DNA of 64,000 bases from Isoetes taiwanensis (GCA_021234155.1 JAJEKV010000006.1:24968469-25032468), one strand, 5' to 3'; counted from the first letter of the stretch, positions 45,661-57,600 are shown. Translations and numbers: made by a program. The notes: a model not told the origin generated them from the sequence alone.

Positions 45661-47940
45661 CCAACTCCAAGGTTTGGGGAGGGGACCTCATTCATAGCTA
45701 CACCCGCTGATAGCCAGGTATGTTTGGTCACGTTGTAATCTTAATATTCAGTTCACCTTTTATTTGGTAATCGCTATTAACATACAATGTGCATGTGTAT
45801 CCGAAGACTTCGGATGAAACCCAAGACAATTAGGCATGTCGACAACTTATTATACATTATATATGAAGGAAAAAAAGGAACTTGTTGTTGTACAAGATTT
45901 ATGACTAAGATGGTGAACTGATTAAAATAGTGATTGTTGCACATTCTGCTGTTGCATGGACCCGACACGAAGACAACCATAAATAAATAACAGAAGATAT
46001 GAACATAAACAATGAACAGCAATGAACTGCAACAGTGACAGTAAAAACAGGATCATTCCATTACACAAAAATACTGTTCAGACAAAATTGAGCCCTCAGG
46101 CTGCACAAAATATGCCCGAAGGGCGGTTTCACAACATGAAGGAAGAGGAGGGGAGGATCGTCCAGGGGGTGCCTTTCTGTACAAAGGAAGGAAGGAAGGA
46201 AGGAAGAAACTTTTAATGTCCAGGGGGTGCCTTTCTGTACAAAGGGGGCAGCAGCAAAATTAACCAACTGGGCTTTGGAATAGCACATGGTCGCCTTCAG
46301 TTATTACGATTTGGCGATGGATCGTCGGTCTCGGAACGAGCCAGCTTCGACTTGAGAGACTATTTCGGGCGATACCGGCGGCCGACAAGAACCGGCGGCC
46401 GTTGTGATCTCTATTTGGGGTCACCAAAACAGTTCCTAATCTTGAAAGAGTTAGGAGTGGTAGAGGTCGAGGAGGAGCTAACAGGGGAGGATGGCGCGCT
46501 CGGAGCAGGGCGAGCTCTCTTTGACGGATCATACCCGCCACCCCTCACTATGTCCCATCTCCCACCGGACCGGGGATAACTGGTTCGTCGTGCATGATCC
46601 ATGGTGCCTAAATCCTGTAACACAACGACAAAGCACAAGATCAATGGAAGATAAGAAACAAAAACATATCAGACGCTGAGAACATACCTTGGACGCTTCA
46701 GAAACCCGGATGCTTGAAAGGAATGGAGTATCTTACCGCCTACTCGATCGCTCAATTTAAGGGCTTAACTGTAATGATGGGTCAGGATTTCGAAAAATCT
46801 GGCCTTTACAGCCGAATTAATTGGCATCCGGACATGGCAGAGAATGTTCGGGCCAAATTGGGTCAAGAATTGGAGTTAGAGTGGAGAAATTCGCATCGAA
46901 TTCTGGCGGAAGTGGGCCAAAAGACCAACGGTTACCGTTGGCGGTACCTCGATAGCCGGTACCATACGTACTGGTAGCTGGCGACCTAGGCCTCGTATAC
47001 GGCACCTAGGCCCGCCACTAATAATGGGATGTGGCCTCTAAAGTGGGAGGCTGGCGTGGCGCCAGATCCACGCAATTTGCGCGATAGGTGGCAACATGTG
47101 TGATTGGGAGGCACCTCCCCAGCCTTCCACGCAATAAAGGCCGCTAAAAGAGGGCCTCAGTACCGAAGTGTGGTTTGGGGACAAAGGAGGTGGGCGTTTG
47201 ACCCCCTTCTTGATGCCACCGTAACTTTCAATGGAGATTGAATTTCGGAAAATTGTCTTCGGGGATGTTGTTGAGGACAACATTAGGTAGCCCAATAAAT
47301 TGACAGATCGAAATTTGGGTGAAATCCGCGTGTTTAAGGACAATTTGCCCCTTAAGTGCGCGGAACATGGCGACCATACCCTACTTGTGGAGTTGAGCCA
47401 AATATTTTAGTTTATACTTTAAGACTGCGTCCCTACCTAGGCTATAAAAAAGTTCTACGTTCAAGAATAGGGAGACATGTTTGACAAATTATGTGTGCAT
47501 ATGGCTAATATACAATAAAGAGCTTTATATAATTGAACATGAATACTCAAATTTAATTCCATATACACTCCAACCAAAACCCCTTTAAGACGACCCCTGG
47601 CGCGGAGTAAAATCAGTATAGCACAACATGATGGCATAAGATCCTCATCCAACATCAATGGGCTAGAAAACAACCCAAACCATAGCCCAATATTATTTTC
47701 CCATTAGCATGTGAACTCATTAGATTTATTCAATGATACCAATATGATAAAGTCATATAGAATATAATATTCGCGTACTACATTGCATGCAAAAATACAC
47801 ATTATCTTTTGCATATATATAGAAATACAAGAAATTTATCGCGGCGGCCAAGGCCGCCGCAAACATTTCTCTCTATCAATTTTCATGTATTAGGGAAGTG
47901 GCTTCCCCCTACTGGCTCATTTACTAATTAGAACTCTGTT
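45661..47940. other. No recognised gene; (GAAG)n and local duplication
   Basis: A 28-bp duplication GTCCAGGGGGTGCCTTTCTG... at 46162 and 46219 brackets a (GAAG)n run at about 46186-46208. Frames at 46352-46679 and 46714-46977 have no motif. A GC hairpin is at 47841-47860. Likely old element sequence. Confidence 0.45.
47841..47860. repeat. GC-rich hairpin (9-bp stem)
   Basis: GCGGCGGCC AA GGCCGCCGC, a perfect stem with a 2-base loop in AT-rich sequence. The preceding ACAAGAAATTTATCGC matches the minus-strand flank of the hairpin at 19083, so the two are probably copies of one family. Confidence 0.65.
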
Positions 47941-47944
47941 TGCC

Positions 47945-48395
47945 CTAGATTCTATGAAGATCCCCTTAGGTTCCATAGGGATTCCCCAGGATTCTCGTAC
48001 AATTCCTTTAGGTTCTCCAAGATTCTCTTATGATTTTGTTTGGTTCCCCAAGATTCTATAAAGATTACCTTAGATTCTCTTAAGATTCCAATGCATTCTC
48101 TAATATTCTATGAAAATTCCCCTAGATGCACTAAGATTCTATCAAGATCCTCCTAGATGCTCTAACTTTCCTCTAGATTCCCCTAAATACCACGAAGATT
48201 CTCCAGTATTATATAAAGGTTCCCCAGATTCTCAAAGATTCTATGAAGCTTCTCTAGGATTCTATAAGGATTCTTTTAGATTCTCTTAAGATTTGTCTAG
48301 ATTCCTAAAGATTCTGCCAAGTTTCCTCTAGATTTCCTAAGATTCTAGAAATATTTCAGATAGGTTCTCTAAGATTCTATGAAGATTCTCCATTT
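47945..48395. repeat. Degenerate ~20-25-bp tandem repeat
   Basis: Roughly 450 bp built from variants of AGATTCTATGAAGATTCCCC and TAGATTCTCTAAGATTC. GATTC occurs more than 25 times. The copies are strongly diverged, so it is an old minisatellite. It contains no gene. Confidence 0.85.
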
Positions 48396-48500
48396 CGATT
48401 ACATTGGCTCCAATGGCATTGAAACAATGATCACATATTCAAGAAAAGTGGGACTTATATAAGTCCCACACTATGGGTTGCCCTATTACGAAATCATTTA

Positions 48501-48830
48501 TATAAATAGTTAATATGGGAATGTAGTCTGATTAGGGTTCTATATTTTAAAAACATCCAGCACTGTATGAAGTTATTATAAAAATTAGGATATGTTTGAT
48601 ATAAATAGTTAATATGGGAATGTAGTCTGATTAGGGTTCTATATTTTAAAAACATCCAGCACTGTATGAAGTTATTATAAAAATACATTGGGTTCTATAT
48701 TTTAAAAACATCTAGCATTGTATGAAGTTATACTAATAATACATATAAACCCATTGTGAAAATAATTATTTTCATTATAAGTATGAAGTTATCCTAATAA
48801 CACATAAATCCATTGTTAAAATAAATATTT
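48501..48830. repeat. ~99-bp tandem duplication with two partial units
   Basis: Units at 48501-48599 and 48600-48687 are nearly identical (AATATGGGAATGTAGTCTGA, CCAGCACTGTATGAAG). Partial units follow at 48688-48770 (GGGTTCTATATTTTAAAAAC) and 48779-48830 (GTATGAAGTTATCCTAATAA). Minus-strand frames here only repeat the unit. Confidence 0.9.
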
Positions 48831-49084
48831 TTTATTTGCTCTTGAGTATCTTTTAACAAATACTGAACAGATGAAACATTCTTGATGCGCTACAATGATT
48901 GATTACCTTGTGCAAATATTATTTCATTAAACTTAGCATGTATATGCGACATCCATTAAACATGTTGAAGTGTAAAGTACATATAGATCCATTAAACATA
49001 TTTTTTCATTTTTTCGTATCGTTTTTTACAAACTTCAATTATCTTTCAGCAAGTATCGAAGAGATGCGTCGATCTCGATATCCT

Positions 49085-49990
49085 TCATTGATTGCTAATC
49101 GCATCTGACATTCGAGCTTCAGCATCCGTTTTATAATGGCGAGTATGTTGTCCTATTTTTGGTGGACCATTTACAAGATAGGACAAATTACTCCCTTTGC
49201 TGTCACTCCATTCAATGCTAGCAGTTATAGTAGTATTTGTTTCTGATCCTGGAGCTGAACCTAGGTTGCTAAACTGCAGAGACATGACTCAGAGATCTTT
49301 GAATTTCATTGGATTGCTCTGACAGCCTTTTCTGAAAAATGTCATCTTTTACGTTACAACGTAAATACTCTTGTGTATCTGTAGATTTACATGGTTCTTG
49401 TAAATATGGCAACAATATTGTTTGATTTATCTCCAGAATATATATAAGGATGCAACACCACATGTTCTGGATTTCTAAAAGATTTTCTGCAATCATCATC
49501 AACCATCATAGTGTTATGAGCATTGTACTCTACCTTCTCCATATCTTTCTAAGATCCTTAATAAGGAATGGCTTCTTATGAGAGAGCTTATTGTAACCCA
49601 AGTTTGTGCACTTATCTTGAGTCCACAAAAATTTGAAAATATCATCATATTGTACAATTTGTTTCAAACATATCATGAGGGCAGTCTCTGACATTGTGGT
49701 CCAAATTCAACTTCAGCGAACTTCAAAAGTTCATTGATAAATTCCGCGCAGTTGGGCCTAATTATTATTGTATACTTGTTATACTCTTGGTGCTCACATT
49801 TTAGAAGTACTCCATTCATGTCAAGGATAATAAGCCTTCCAGAACTTGTAAAAAATGAAGATGTTTCAGGGACACCTTCAACATCTACGAACAAAAAGTC
49901 ATTAGTGCAACTTCCATAAAATGTTAAATGCATTAGTGCCGTACTATTAAGGTTTTTTACAATGCTATAACCTAAGTCATGATACAATAC
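49085..49990 (-). pseudogene. FCP1-like HAD phosphatase domain (frameshifted)
   Basis: FCP1/NIF-type HAD phosphatases remove phosphate from Ser/Thr via an Asp nucleophile. Read from 49900 downward: RLIILDMNGVLL (motif I; DxN instead of DxD), RPNCAEFINELLKFAEV, then a one-base shift into IWTTMSETALMICL, then FLWTQDKCTNLGY and KKPFLIKDLRKIW. After another shift comes HNTMMVDDDCRKSF (motif III, VDD) and NPEHVVLHPYIF. A Ser/Asn-rich tail follows (SNEIQRSLSHVSAV; SDSKGSNLSYLVNG). At least two frameshifts are present as read. An AG acceptor at about 49886 suggests an intron upstream. Confidence 0.78.
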
Positions 49991-50267
49991 ATTATTGATA
50001 GTGCTATACTATTAAAATCTTTGACAATGCTATAACATAAGTCATGATACAATACATTATTGATATTCTATGTATCCCAAACATTATCATAATTATACAT
50101 TAAATTTATAGAAAGTTGTGAAGTTGTGACAAATAAGATCTTAACAATTTAAACTCAAACACATTGAAAAGTTGTCTCCATAGAACTTGCAGCAGGATTC
50201 ATATTCCAATGAATAAGAAATTAGTTTATATAACTTCCAACATATGCTTGATGTAACTATTTTATTT

Positions 50268-50549
50268 TCATGCATCATAGCCTAAGTAAGATCCATACTC
50301 ATTAATTTTCCATTCCTTTACTATCTCTCTAACAATTTTCCACTCACTAGGCCCAGAAGTCCTCACCAAGTTTGAACTGGCTAAAAGATTTGGTATATTA
50401 TCACCTGAGATTTGTATCGACTTGCCTTTTGTTTGTCTTTTCCTCTGCTCCTGGTGTTCACTTGGATTAGGATCATGAGCTGCCACTAATACTTGACCAG
50501 ATTCATAGTTTGGATCTTGCAATGATCCACCTCTGCCATCACCTTCCAT
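50268..50549 (-). CDS. Possible linker exon, unidentified
   Basis: A 93-codon minus-strand frame, hydrophilic (HDPNPSEHQEQRKRQTKGKS) with WKIVREIVKEWKINEYGSYLG near its end. It lies between the methyltransferase-like exon and the HAD relic on the same strand, so it may be an exon of one gene. I do not recognise it. Confidence 0.35.
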   Translation of the reverse strand: MEGDGRGGSLQDPNYESGQVLVAAHDPNPSEHQEQRKRQTKGKSIQISGDNIPNLLASSNLVRTSGPSEWKIVREIVKEWKINEYGSYLGYDA

Positions 50550-50598
50550 ATCATTATCCTCTTTTTCTTTTCTAGCAATTGGAGTGTTTTGCGTTGCT

Positions 50599-51337
50599 TC
50601 ATGTTGGTATTTCTTCTAGTTCTTTATTTAAAGAGCTTTCCATACAATCTCCAGATTTGTTCGATAGTGATCCAGAAGAACTTGACGACGTAGATGATGA
50701 TGATAAAACTTCAAGTTGTTCATTTTGTTTGGACTTTGAAGATTCCCCTTGTGCCAATTGGCCATGTGAATGTGTTGAACAGACTGGTGCAAATATCTGA
50801 AATAAACTCAGTCCTGAGAAAATGCTGACTATAGCCTCAATTGCTGTTTTTTGAGCCATTGACTCTGTGAACACCAAAACTTCTCTCCCCATGAGCAAAG
50901 CCTCTCTTGCAATGTTTCCACCACAGTTGACCTCTACTACTATCTGGTTTGGCTTTGACAAACAATCTATAAAACGAAGGATAGCACTTCTCGAAATTGT
51001 ATTCTTTACAAGAAGACCAACTTGATCCCTACCTACCATTGAGTAACTTAATGGCTGCAAATATAAATCTCGTGAACCTGTTTCTGTCTTTGGGATGTCA
51101 TGCGCTGGATCAAATGATGGAGTCTCATCATTTCTTCGAAATTCCAATGACAAGTTCTTTTGTACAAGGTTATCCAAATTGCTTTTTCTTGATTTTGCAA
51201 CGAGTGCAAGCACAACATATATTTTCACAGATATTATACTTCCCTTATCTGTGCTTGATTCATGGTACCCAAAGGCCAATTGGATTTTCCCTTCTATCTT
51301 GGTAAGGACATCAATACAATTTTGTATCTCATATGGG
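50599..51337 (-). CDS. Methyltransferase-like exon, unnamed plant family
   Basis: The exon likely starts at 51337 after TTTTTCCTTAG; the hydrophobic residues before this in the longer frame are intron-encoded. It encodes ~245 aa: a basic middle (AKSRKSNLDNL), SRDLYLQPLSYSMVGRDQVG, then NQIVVEVNCGGNIAREALLMGREVLVFTES. The last segment resembles the SAM-binding strand-glycine loop of adenine-type methyltransferases (VVDLFSGG-like), with VNCGGN in place of the usual acidic-FxGxG, so binding is uncertain. The C-terminus is Ser-rich (LSSSSTSSSSSGSLSNKSGD). A substrate cannot be inferred. Confidence 0.45.
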
Positions 51338-51470
51338 CTAAGGAAAAACAAAATGAATATGATTCCTGCATACACAAAAGAATCAAACATTATAGAAAAA
51401 GAAAGAGAAAAAAAGAAAAAGTTGACAATTACTTTATATGAAGCAAAACATGTTTAACTATATTTCACTC

Positions 51471-52375
51471 TGTGACCTCCATGTATTGGGAAGGGGGGTA
51501 GAGGCCTAAAGCCTGTGTAGCAGATGATCCTAGATAGCCTACTAGTTCCCAATTACATGCGGCCCGTGCACAGGAGCCCGCTTGGTTGTGGGTGGCGGGG
51601 CTAGACCGATTGACAAGGAGGAACTTGTCCCATCACGGTTTGACCCCTCTGGTGTGTAAAGCCTACCGGGGGTCTATGTGGGCTAGGCTTAATGGCTTGT
51701 CACCGAGTGTGGGCAAGGCATGAGCTCGACACCTCTGGGGTGATGCGTCACCTTCCATGAGGTTCAAGTCGAATACGGCCAGTGGCCCTCTAGCCGCCTG
51801 TGATGGGCATGGATGCCTCTGGAGGGGAGGTGACTCTCCTCCTGCCTCGTCGGGACTGGGGAGATGCAACCCAGCAGTAGCCCCTTTGGCTATGCACCCG
51901 GTAGTCAGGTCCCAATACTTTTCAACCTACTCTGCAAAGTGTGCACGGGAGGGGCGGATGGAGTGGACTACCCTCAGCCATGTTCGTATGCTAGCCAAAT
52001 CCATTTGCCATGAATTCTGTCCACAATGACTTCTGGAGGCCCAAGCCGTCAGTCAAACCCCCTTGAGTCTGAGCCCTGGGTAGGATTCCCCTTTGTTGTT
52101 ATTGTTCATATTGATGTTGTTGTATATGTGATGATTATGATGTGTTCACTCTTCGAGGTGATTGTACTAATGTATTGTTATTATGTGCTCATGTTTATTC
52201 ACGCTTCCGCGGGACCCGAAGGGAGACGGGTGAATGACACACCCACTCTTCCCTTGCTGGCTCATTCCACTGGGAGTGGTGTCAGGTGTATGGCCCCTGC
52301 CAGTTTGGCTGACAGGGGGAATGCTCCGCCTTCTGATACGATGTGTGCATCATAGAGGAAGTAGGGGACGTCACA
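51471..52375 (+). mobile_element. Solo LTR related to the 7698-9155 family
   Basis: It starts TGTGACC and ends GACGTCACA. It shares in order with the 7698 LTR: CTCTGCAAAGTGTGCAC, GGAGGGGCGGATGGAGTGGAC, the AGCCGTCAGTC.AACC block and TTCACGCTTCCGCG. It is shorter (905 bp) and much more diverged. No primer site or polypurine tract flanks it and no 5-bp duplication was found. It is therefore an old solo LTR of a sister subfamily. Confidence 0.82.
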
Positions 52376-53900
52376 GCTTCAGCTAGAAATGTTGATGTGA
52401 ACCAAGCAATTACTAGCAGAAAAATGCATGCAATAATCAAAAACCTCTTTTGTATTACTTTTTATGTCCTTGGTTCATAGTATGTCAAGTTTATGTGTTC
52501 TGAGTTATATTTTATGCATGCATTCAGCTACCATCTGGGGCAAAAATTCCTCGATCAGCTTGCGCGCCTTGACTTTGTCAAAAACAAATGGAATGGGGAT
52601 TTCATGGCTGAAACTTGATTATCTTCATTCTTGACTATCTTCTAGATCCTAGACTTGATAATATGACAAGGGTTTCGGATTCGAAGGCCTTCGTTCCTCC
52701 AAGGCGTGAGAAGAAATTTCAGCCAAGAAAACCAAAGAAAATGATCGGATCAGTATCTGCCCCTGTAATTCAAGCACTTGCTTGAAAATGAGCCAAAGTG
52801 AACAAGAAGTAGATCAGATTCCACAACAATTTGTGTTAGAAGGACAAACTTTGAAGCAGGGCCAGTAAGTCAAAATTATGTTTTCTTGTGGAAAATCCCA
52901 AGCATTGATGGTTATGGATCTGAATTCCAACACTCTGCAGATGTGACAAAGATTCCATGGTTTGAACATTATGATAGACCAGGCTTCAATAACATCTCTA
53001 CTTTAAGCACAATTTCATTAAAATGAGAAATTTCGTGATTCCAATTAGGAACGAAAATCCTTTTTAGTCAAATTTATGCCAATTTTTTGAGCAATTATGG
53101 CGCCATTTAAAAAAAATATGCATCTAAAGTGCCATTTATTGGCGCCATTAAAAATTCTAGCATTGCATAAAATGAAGCTGGAGAAACATAACATCACAAA
53201 AATAGTAAAAAATTCCGAATTCATAGATTTGCATATTAAAAAATTTGCCAAAACAGGTAAGGACTCTAAGGGCAGCCAAATATACAAGAGTATTAGTGTA
53301 CAATTTACATTATTTTCATACAAAATTCAGGGTTCTTCATCGAGGGAACAGGCTCCACAATAGGATCAGTTCAGGTATGGCCGTGGCCATGGCTAGAAGA
53401 AGCAACCATAGGATCTCCCGTAAAGCTCTCGACGCCGTGGCGGTGAAATTGGGATCATCAAGAATGTCCATATTGAATTGTGTATTCTTGATCACATCAT
53501 AGTCCACATCGGGTGGAGCTTCGCATCATCTCGATTTGGTGGATCTACGGCTTCTTCAACTACGCCAGGTGGTCTCTCGTCCACGAGGAACATTTGCGAT
53601 GGTAGGATTCAGTAGGCGGTCAAGCCTATCTAGAATCCCCTTTAGGCACTCATGCTTAAGCGGGTCACTTTTCGAATACAATGCAAAATCTCTTATTCAG
53701 CAATGAAGCTCTGCCAAAAGAACCACAGGAGAAGTAATCAAACACCCACGTTTCTGGCGGTACCATTTTTTACGCAGGTGCGAGCATGTAGTGACCCACC
53801 TGGTTTCTCATAATTATGTCCCCTGGCAAGCCTTGCTACTGACTGAATGGCTGTTGTTGCGAGCTTCCGACCATAGCCTCGGTCTCCCCGTCTTCGTCTT
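52376..53900. other. No clear gene; first GGCGCC palindromes
   Basis: Only short frames. ATGGCGCCAT-type words appear at about 53098-53107 and 53139-53149, the first members of a dispersed palindrome set reaching 57.6 kb. It may be the 3' flank of the minus-strand element gene. Confidence 0.4.
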
Positions 53901-53902
53901 CT

Positions 53903-56580
53903 TCAGTTGGTAATGTGAACCGGTGGCGGTTCTTGAGGATGATCGTTGAAGGGGAACTTGAGGTCAATAACTTCGGACGGGAGGACCTTGATGGCCCGAA
54001 TCTTTGTGGCATACACTAGTGAATGGGCCTCCCCGAACTCCCCGGGGGCGGATTCTTGTATTCGCCCCTCATACATGCCAATATAAACTACGGATCTGGA
54101 ATCCGGATCATCCAATCTGAGATGAAATCAAAAAGTTGTGCTCCGCCTTGCAAAGACTACTATCCAAAAGAATCACCGTGGTGTTCTTTACATTTGATAT
54201 TAAAGAAATTTGTTAGTGTGGTTTTGTCCCACATTGGAAATATGCCTCTAGTGTCGGGCAATCAAGGATCTCGGTACGGGAGTGCAAACAACTTGTCCCT
54301 TTGTCGTACATTAGTTCAACTGCGAACGGAAGTCTTGTTATCCTCTCTCTTCAAGACAAAGATTGCGTATGAATCTTGCCAAAGGCAGGTGGCACGTTCG
54401 AAAATGCCTTCCTTGCCCACTCGGTTTCAACCCACTTTACTATGCAAGGTGGCCATGGAAATCAGGTCGGTATCCTCGAAGCCCTAAACGCTAGCATCGG
54501 AGATCGGTGAAGGACTTGAACTTCCTCGGAAAATTATCCTTCACGTATGCAAAAATCTCCTTCTTCAAGAAAGATATGGATCTTAGTGTCTTTGCCCTTG
54601 CCTTGAAGAATTGCTTACCTGTATAATCACTAGTGACCTTGACGAAGGTCTTCCCATCCAGCACTTCCTGGAACAGAACCCGACAGTCTTCGTAGTCCAT
54701 ACCCCTCATGCACCTCGGGGTAGGTCCGACCGGCAGTCGATTCTTTTGCCCGATTCACGAGGGTAATAGTTTGTCCCTTGTTGTCTTTTAGCTTGCAAGA
54801 TTTCCACAAGTTCCATAGGGACGCGAATAATCGAAAAATATCCTCCGGCATGAAGACCCACCGTTGAAATCTTTAGGATGCTTACCACGCATGGTAACTT
54901 CACGAGAGCGGATAACGCTGGAAACAACAAGAAGTTAGACTTGAACATTTAATGAGCAAATGGCGCCGTGGCGCCATTTTGAGGAAATGGCGCCCGTGGC
55001 GCCATTTTGAGGAAAATGGCGCCCGATGCGCCGTTTAGTGAACAAATGGCGCCACGGGCGCCATTTCATAATCTTGCAGAAAATTAAAACATGTACCTTG
55101 TATGGTTCTGAGCGAGATTGCCCGCGTCCGATGGATCGGGCTTCCCGCATAGAGCATATTCTTTGCCCTTGGTGGGTTATGTTATCAATGAATGGCTCTT
55201 TGAAAATAGTCTTCGCGGTGATATCATTGACTTCAATCGAAGCTGCGAGGCATTCTGTTCGATTGTTCGTGCGGACAACACTTTCGGCAATTCCGTTGAA
55301 GATAAATCTTTGACATTTGCTCTTGGGACTTTGGTGTGAGGAGTCTTCTACATACAAGTTGAGCAGCCATAACTCGAATGATTACCATTCACTATATAAT
55401 AGTGCATCCCCATGAGGTCATCCTCGGTTTTCCAAGGGACAGGTTTATTTGTGAGGGGATTGAATGGAATCACATCAGCGGGAGTGAAGACTGGATGTGG
55501 GTCTCTCTGAAAGGACTCCACCAAAGTTTTGACGTGCTCCATATTCCTTGGTCTAGATGTCAGATTTGCTGGTCCTTGATATAATTTGAACACGTCTATT
55601 TTTTAATGAATGTAACAATCAGAGAACTTGGATCTTGGGTGATCAGTAAATTTTTTAAAGTGTATTCTCTGCCGTCTTTTCCTCTTCTGACCTTTCCACC
55701 TGAAGATTTGCAGGCACCTCTAGCAAGTGCTGAGCTATTCTTAATGTGAGCTTCTTTGGCTCTAGCTTCTTAATGGGGACCCTTTTGGCCGGTGTGTCCG
55801 CGGGATCGCTATGCCTTGGGCTCAGGAGGGTTCACCACCACTTCTAGGACTTCCAGCCAGGGACTTGGAGTCCGAGGCTCTCCTTTGTTTTTGGTGTCCT
55901 CTCCTTCTCAAGGCTCTCTCGGCCTGTGCTTCTTCTTTTTCCCATCCGTTCCCTCTGTCTCCACTTCCTTTCCCTCCGTTTCTTTGTAGCCTTTCCTTCC
56001 TACCACGCCCCTTGCCTTCCCTATCCTTTTCTTTTTCCTTGCCCTTTTCTTTTCCTTCTTTTCCCTCTTTTCTTTATCTTCCTTCTCTTTCTTTTCCTTC
56101 TCTTTCTTTTCCTTCTCTTCCTTTTCCTTCTCTTCCTTTTCCTTCTCTTCCTTTTCTTTAGATTGTTTCTTTTTCCTTCTTTCCATATCTTGGATCTTTG
56201 TGATCCTTTCTCTTAACTTTCCTCTTGCCGCGCCTTTCCTTCCTCGGTTCTGGACATCCTCGATTAGAAGATGAGAGTCTTTGTGTTGCAGGTGTATCCC
56301 TAGGTTGTCTTGTCTTCTTCTTGCTCTTGTTTTTAGCCGGCCCGTGTCCACAATGGCGGGGTAGTTTATTTGGGCTATTGCCTTGACAGCGAATGAGAGT
56401 TTTCGACTCGTTCATCCGATTGCGAAGAATCATAAAGCCCCTCAAGATTTCTTGTGGACCTTTGATGTCGGCTTCTTCAAAGTGTTGTAATGACACCGTG
56501 ACCTTCAAAATTTTCTTTGCGAACCAGCTACATTTGCAATGCTAGCGAGACATCAAAGTGGGATCATAAAACTTCAGTCC
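53903..56580 (-). pseudogene. Two-gene DNA element: minus-strand protein with KE repeat and ParB-like motif
   Basis: N to C on the minus strand. 56508-56400: KVTVSLQHFEEADIKGP. 56351-55908: a highly charged stretch with (K/E)EKEEKEKEEK repeats, likely a long helix or disordered. 55593-55348: HVKTLVESFQRDPHP, then ADVIPFNPLTNKPV and YYIVNGNHSSYGC, the order of a ParB/sulfiredoxin-like N-domain (helix, DVIPF strand, then Y.I.nGnH). 55357-55100: a YVEDSSHQSPKSKCQRF segment. 54948-54500: ALVKLPCVVSILKISTVG and DYEDCRVLFQEVLDGKTF. Introns or shifts separate the pieces. Function unknown; a ParB-like fold could bind or cut DNA. It is divergent to the transposase-like gene at 59.5 kb. Confidence 0.5.
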
Positions 56581-57600
56581 ACTATAGTACACAATTATTC
56601 TCTGCTTCAAAGTATCTTCACAGACCACCGGATCCAATCCTCGCGACCGCTCTTGACAACCAACTTCATTTGGACCAAGATACGGGCTGGTAAATGCCCG
56701 GTTTGTTCGTGTCTGTCTCCCCTATAAGGAGGCAGAGCTCTCCGGCAGATCTCCTTTAGAGCCTCGTAGCGATAGAGGGGCTCACCGCATTACTTCCATG
56801 CACCAGCACATCTCTCAAACATCATAGTCTGGTCGGATTGAAATTGTGTTTCCATACGTAAGATAGCCGCAACAAAGAGGCATCAGCAACAAAGAGGCAT
56901 CGGTAAATGGTTTGAACAAGCGGTGAGACAATAGGTTGTGGTTGGCAAATGGCAGGTAAAACGCCATTTCATTTGTATCGATCAGTGCATAAGCCGCGGC
57001 CGTCGTATGCCTATCCTGCGTTTGGTCGAAGAGGGGGCCTCCACCCGTTCAAACCACTCCCCTTCGCAATATTGAGGAAGATAGTTCGAAGGAGAGTGGA
57101 TCGGACTGCGGGAGGCACCGCGACTCGAGGGAGATAACACAAACGAGAACAACAAGCGCATGAACCAGATGACTAGGCAAATAAGCCATGGCGCCATTTG
57201 CATCCGAAAGGCATAAGCAAATGGAAGATATGCGAATGCATTTCCCTGCGTTTTGACAAGAGTGCCGATCAGATCCGAGCCCCTCCCCTTCCAAATATTA
57301 AGTAAGATGGTTGGAAGGAGAGTGGCTCGACCGGTCGAGGCACCGCTACTTGAAGAGAATATATATGCCGCTGCCTCCATTAGTGTTAAAGGACTGGACG
57401 CAAGATAAAAATGCGCCATGGCGCCATTTGCCAACAACAACAAGACCCTATGGTAGCTAAAAGACATCAAATGGCGCCATGGCGCCATTTGGTAGCAACA
57501 AGACCGTTAAAGAGCAAGCTACCGGGCATCTAAAGTAAGCTAAGACTCTAAAGTGCACTCAATCATCAAATGGCGCCATGGAAGCCATTTAATCAACTAT
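54958..57600. repeat. Dispersed GGCGCC palindromes
   Basis: ATGGCGCC..GGCGCCAT words occur at 54959-54980, 54986-55005, 55015-55034 (degenerate), 55045-55067, 57187-57200, 57413-57430, 57469-57490 and 57567-57590, plus two near 53.1 kb. The copy at 57469-57490 is a perfect 22-bp palindrome. They are not evenly spaced and occur both in the coding part and in the divergent intergenic part of the element. Confidence 0.88.
55980..56170 (-). repeat. Short-unit (GAAAAGGAGAAG)-like coding repeat
   Basis: Plus strand reads as repeats of CTTTTCCTTCTC / CTTCCTTTTCCTT. On the minus strand it codes lysine/glutamate repeats. It keeps one long minus frame open (55908-56351), which suggests it was coding when formed. 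Confidence 0.8.

Noticed and set aside
55348-55593. ParB-like motif as a sign of bacterial DNA
   Set aside because: The surroundings have introns, plant-type elements and eukaryotic composition. The motif is within a repeated plant element gene, so contamination is not supported.
56982-57488. 168-codon minus-strand frame with hydrophobic stretches suggesting a membrane protein
   Set aside because: It spans a diverged direct duplication and several GGCGCC palindromes, and the other frames are similarly open; no family pattern.
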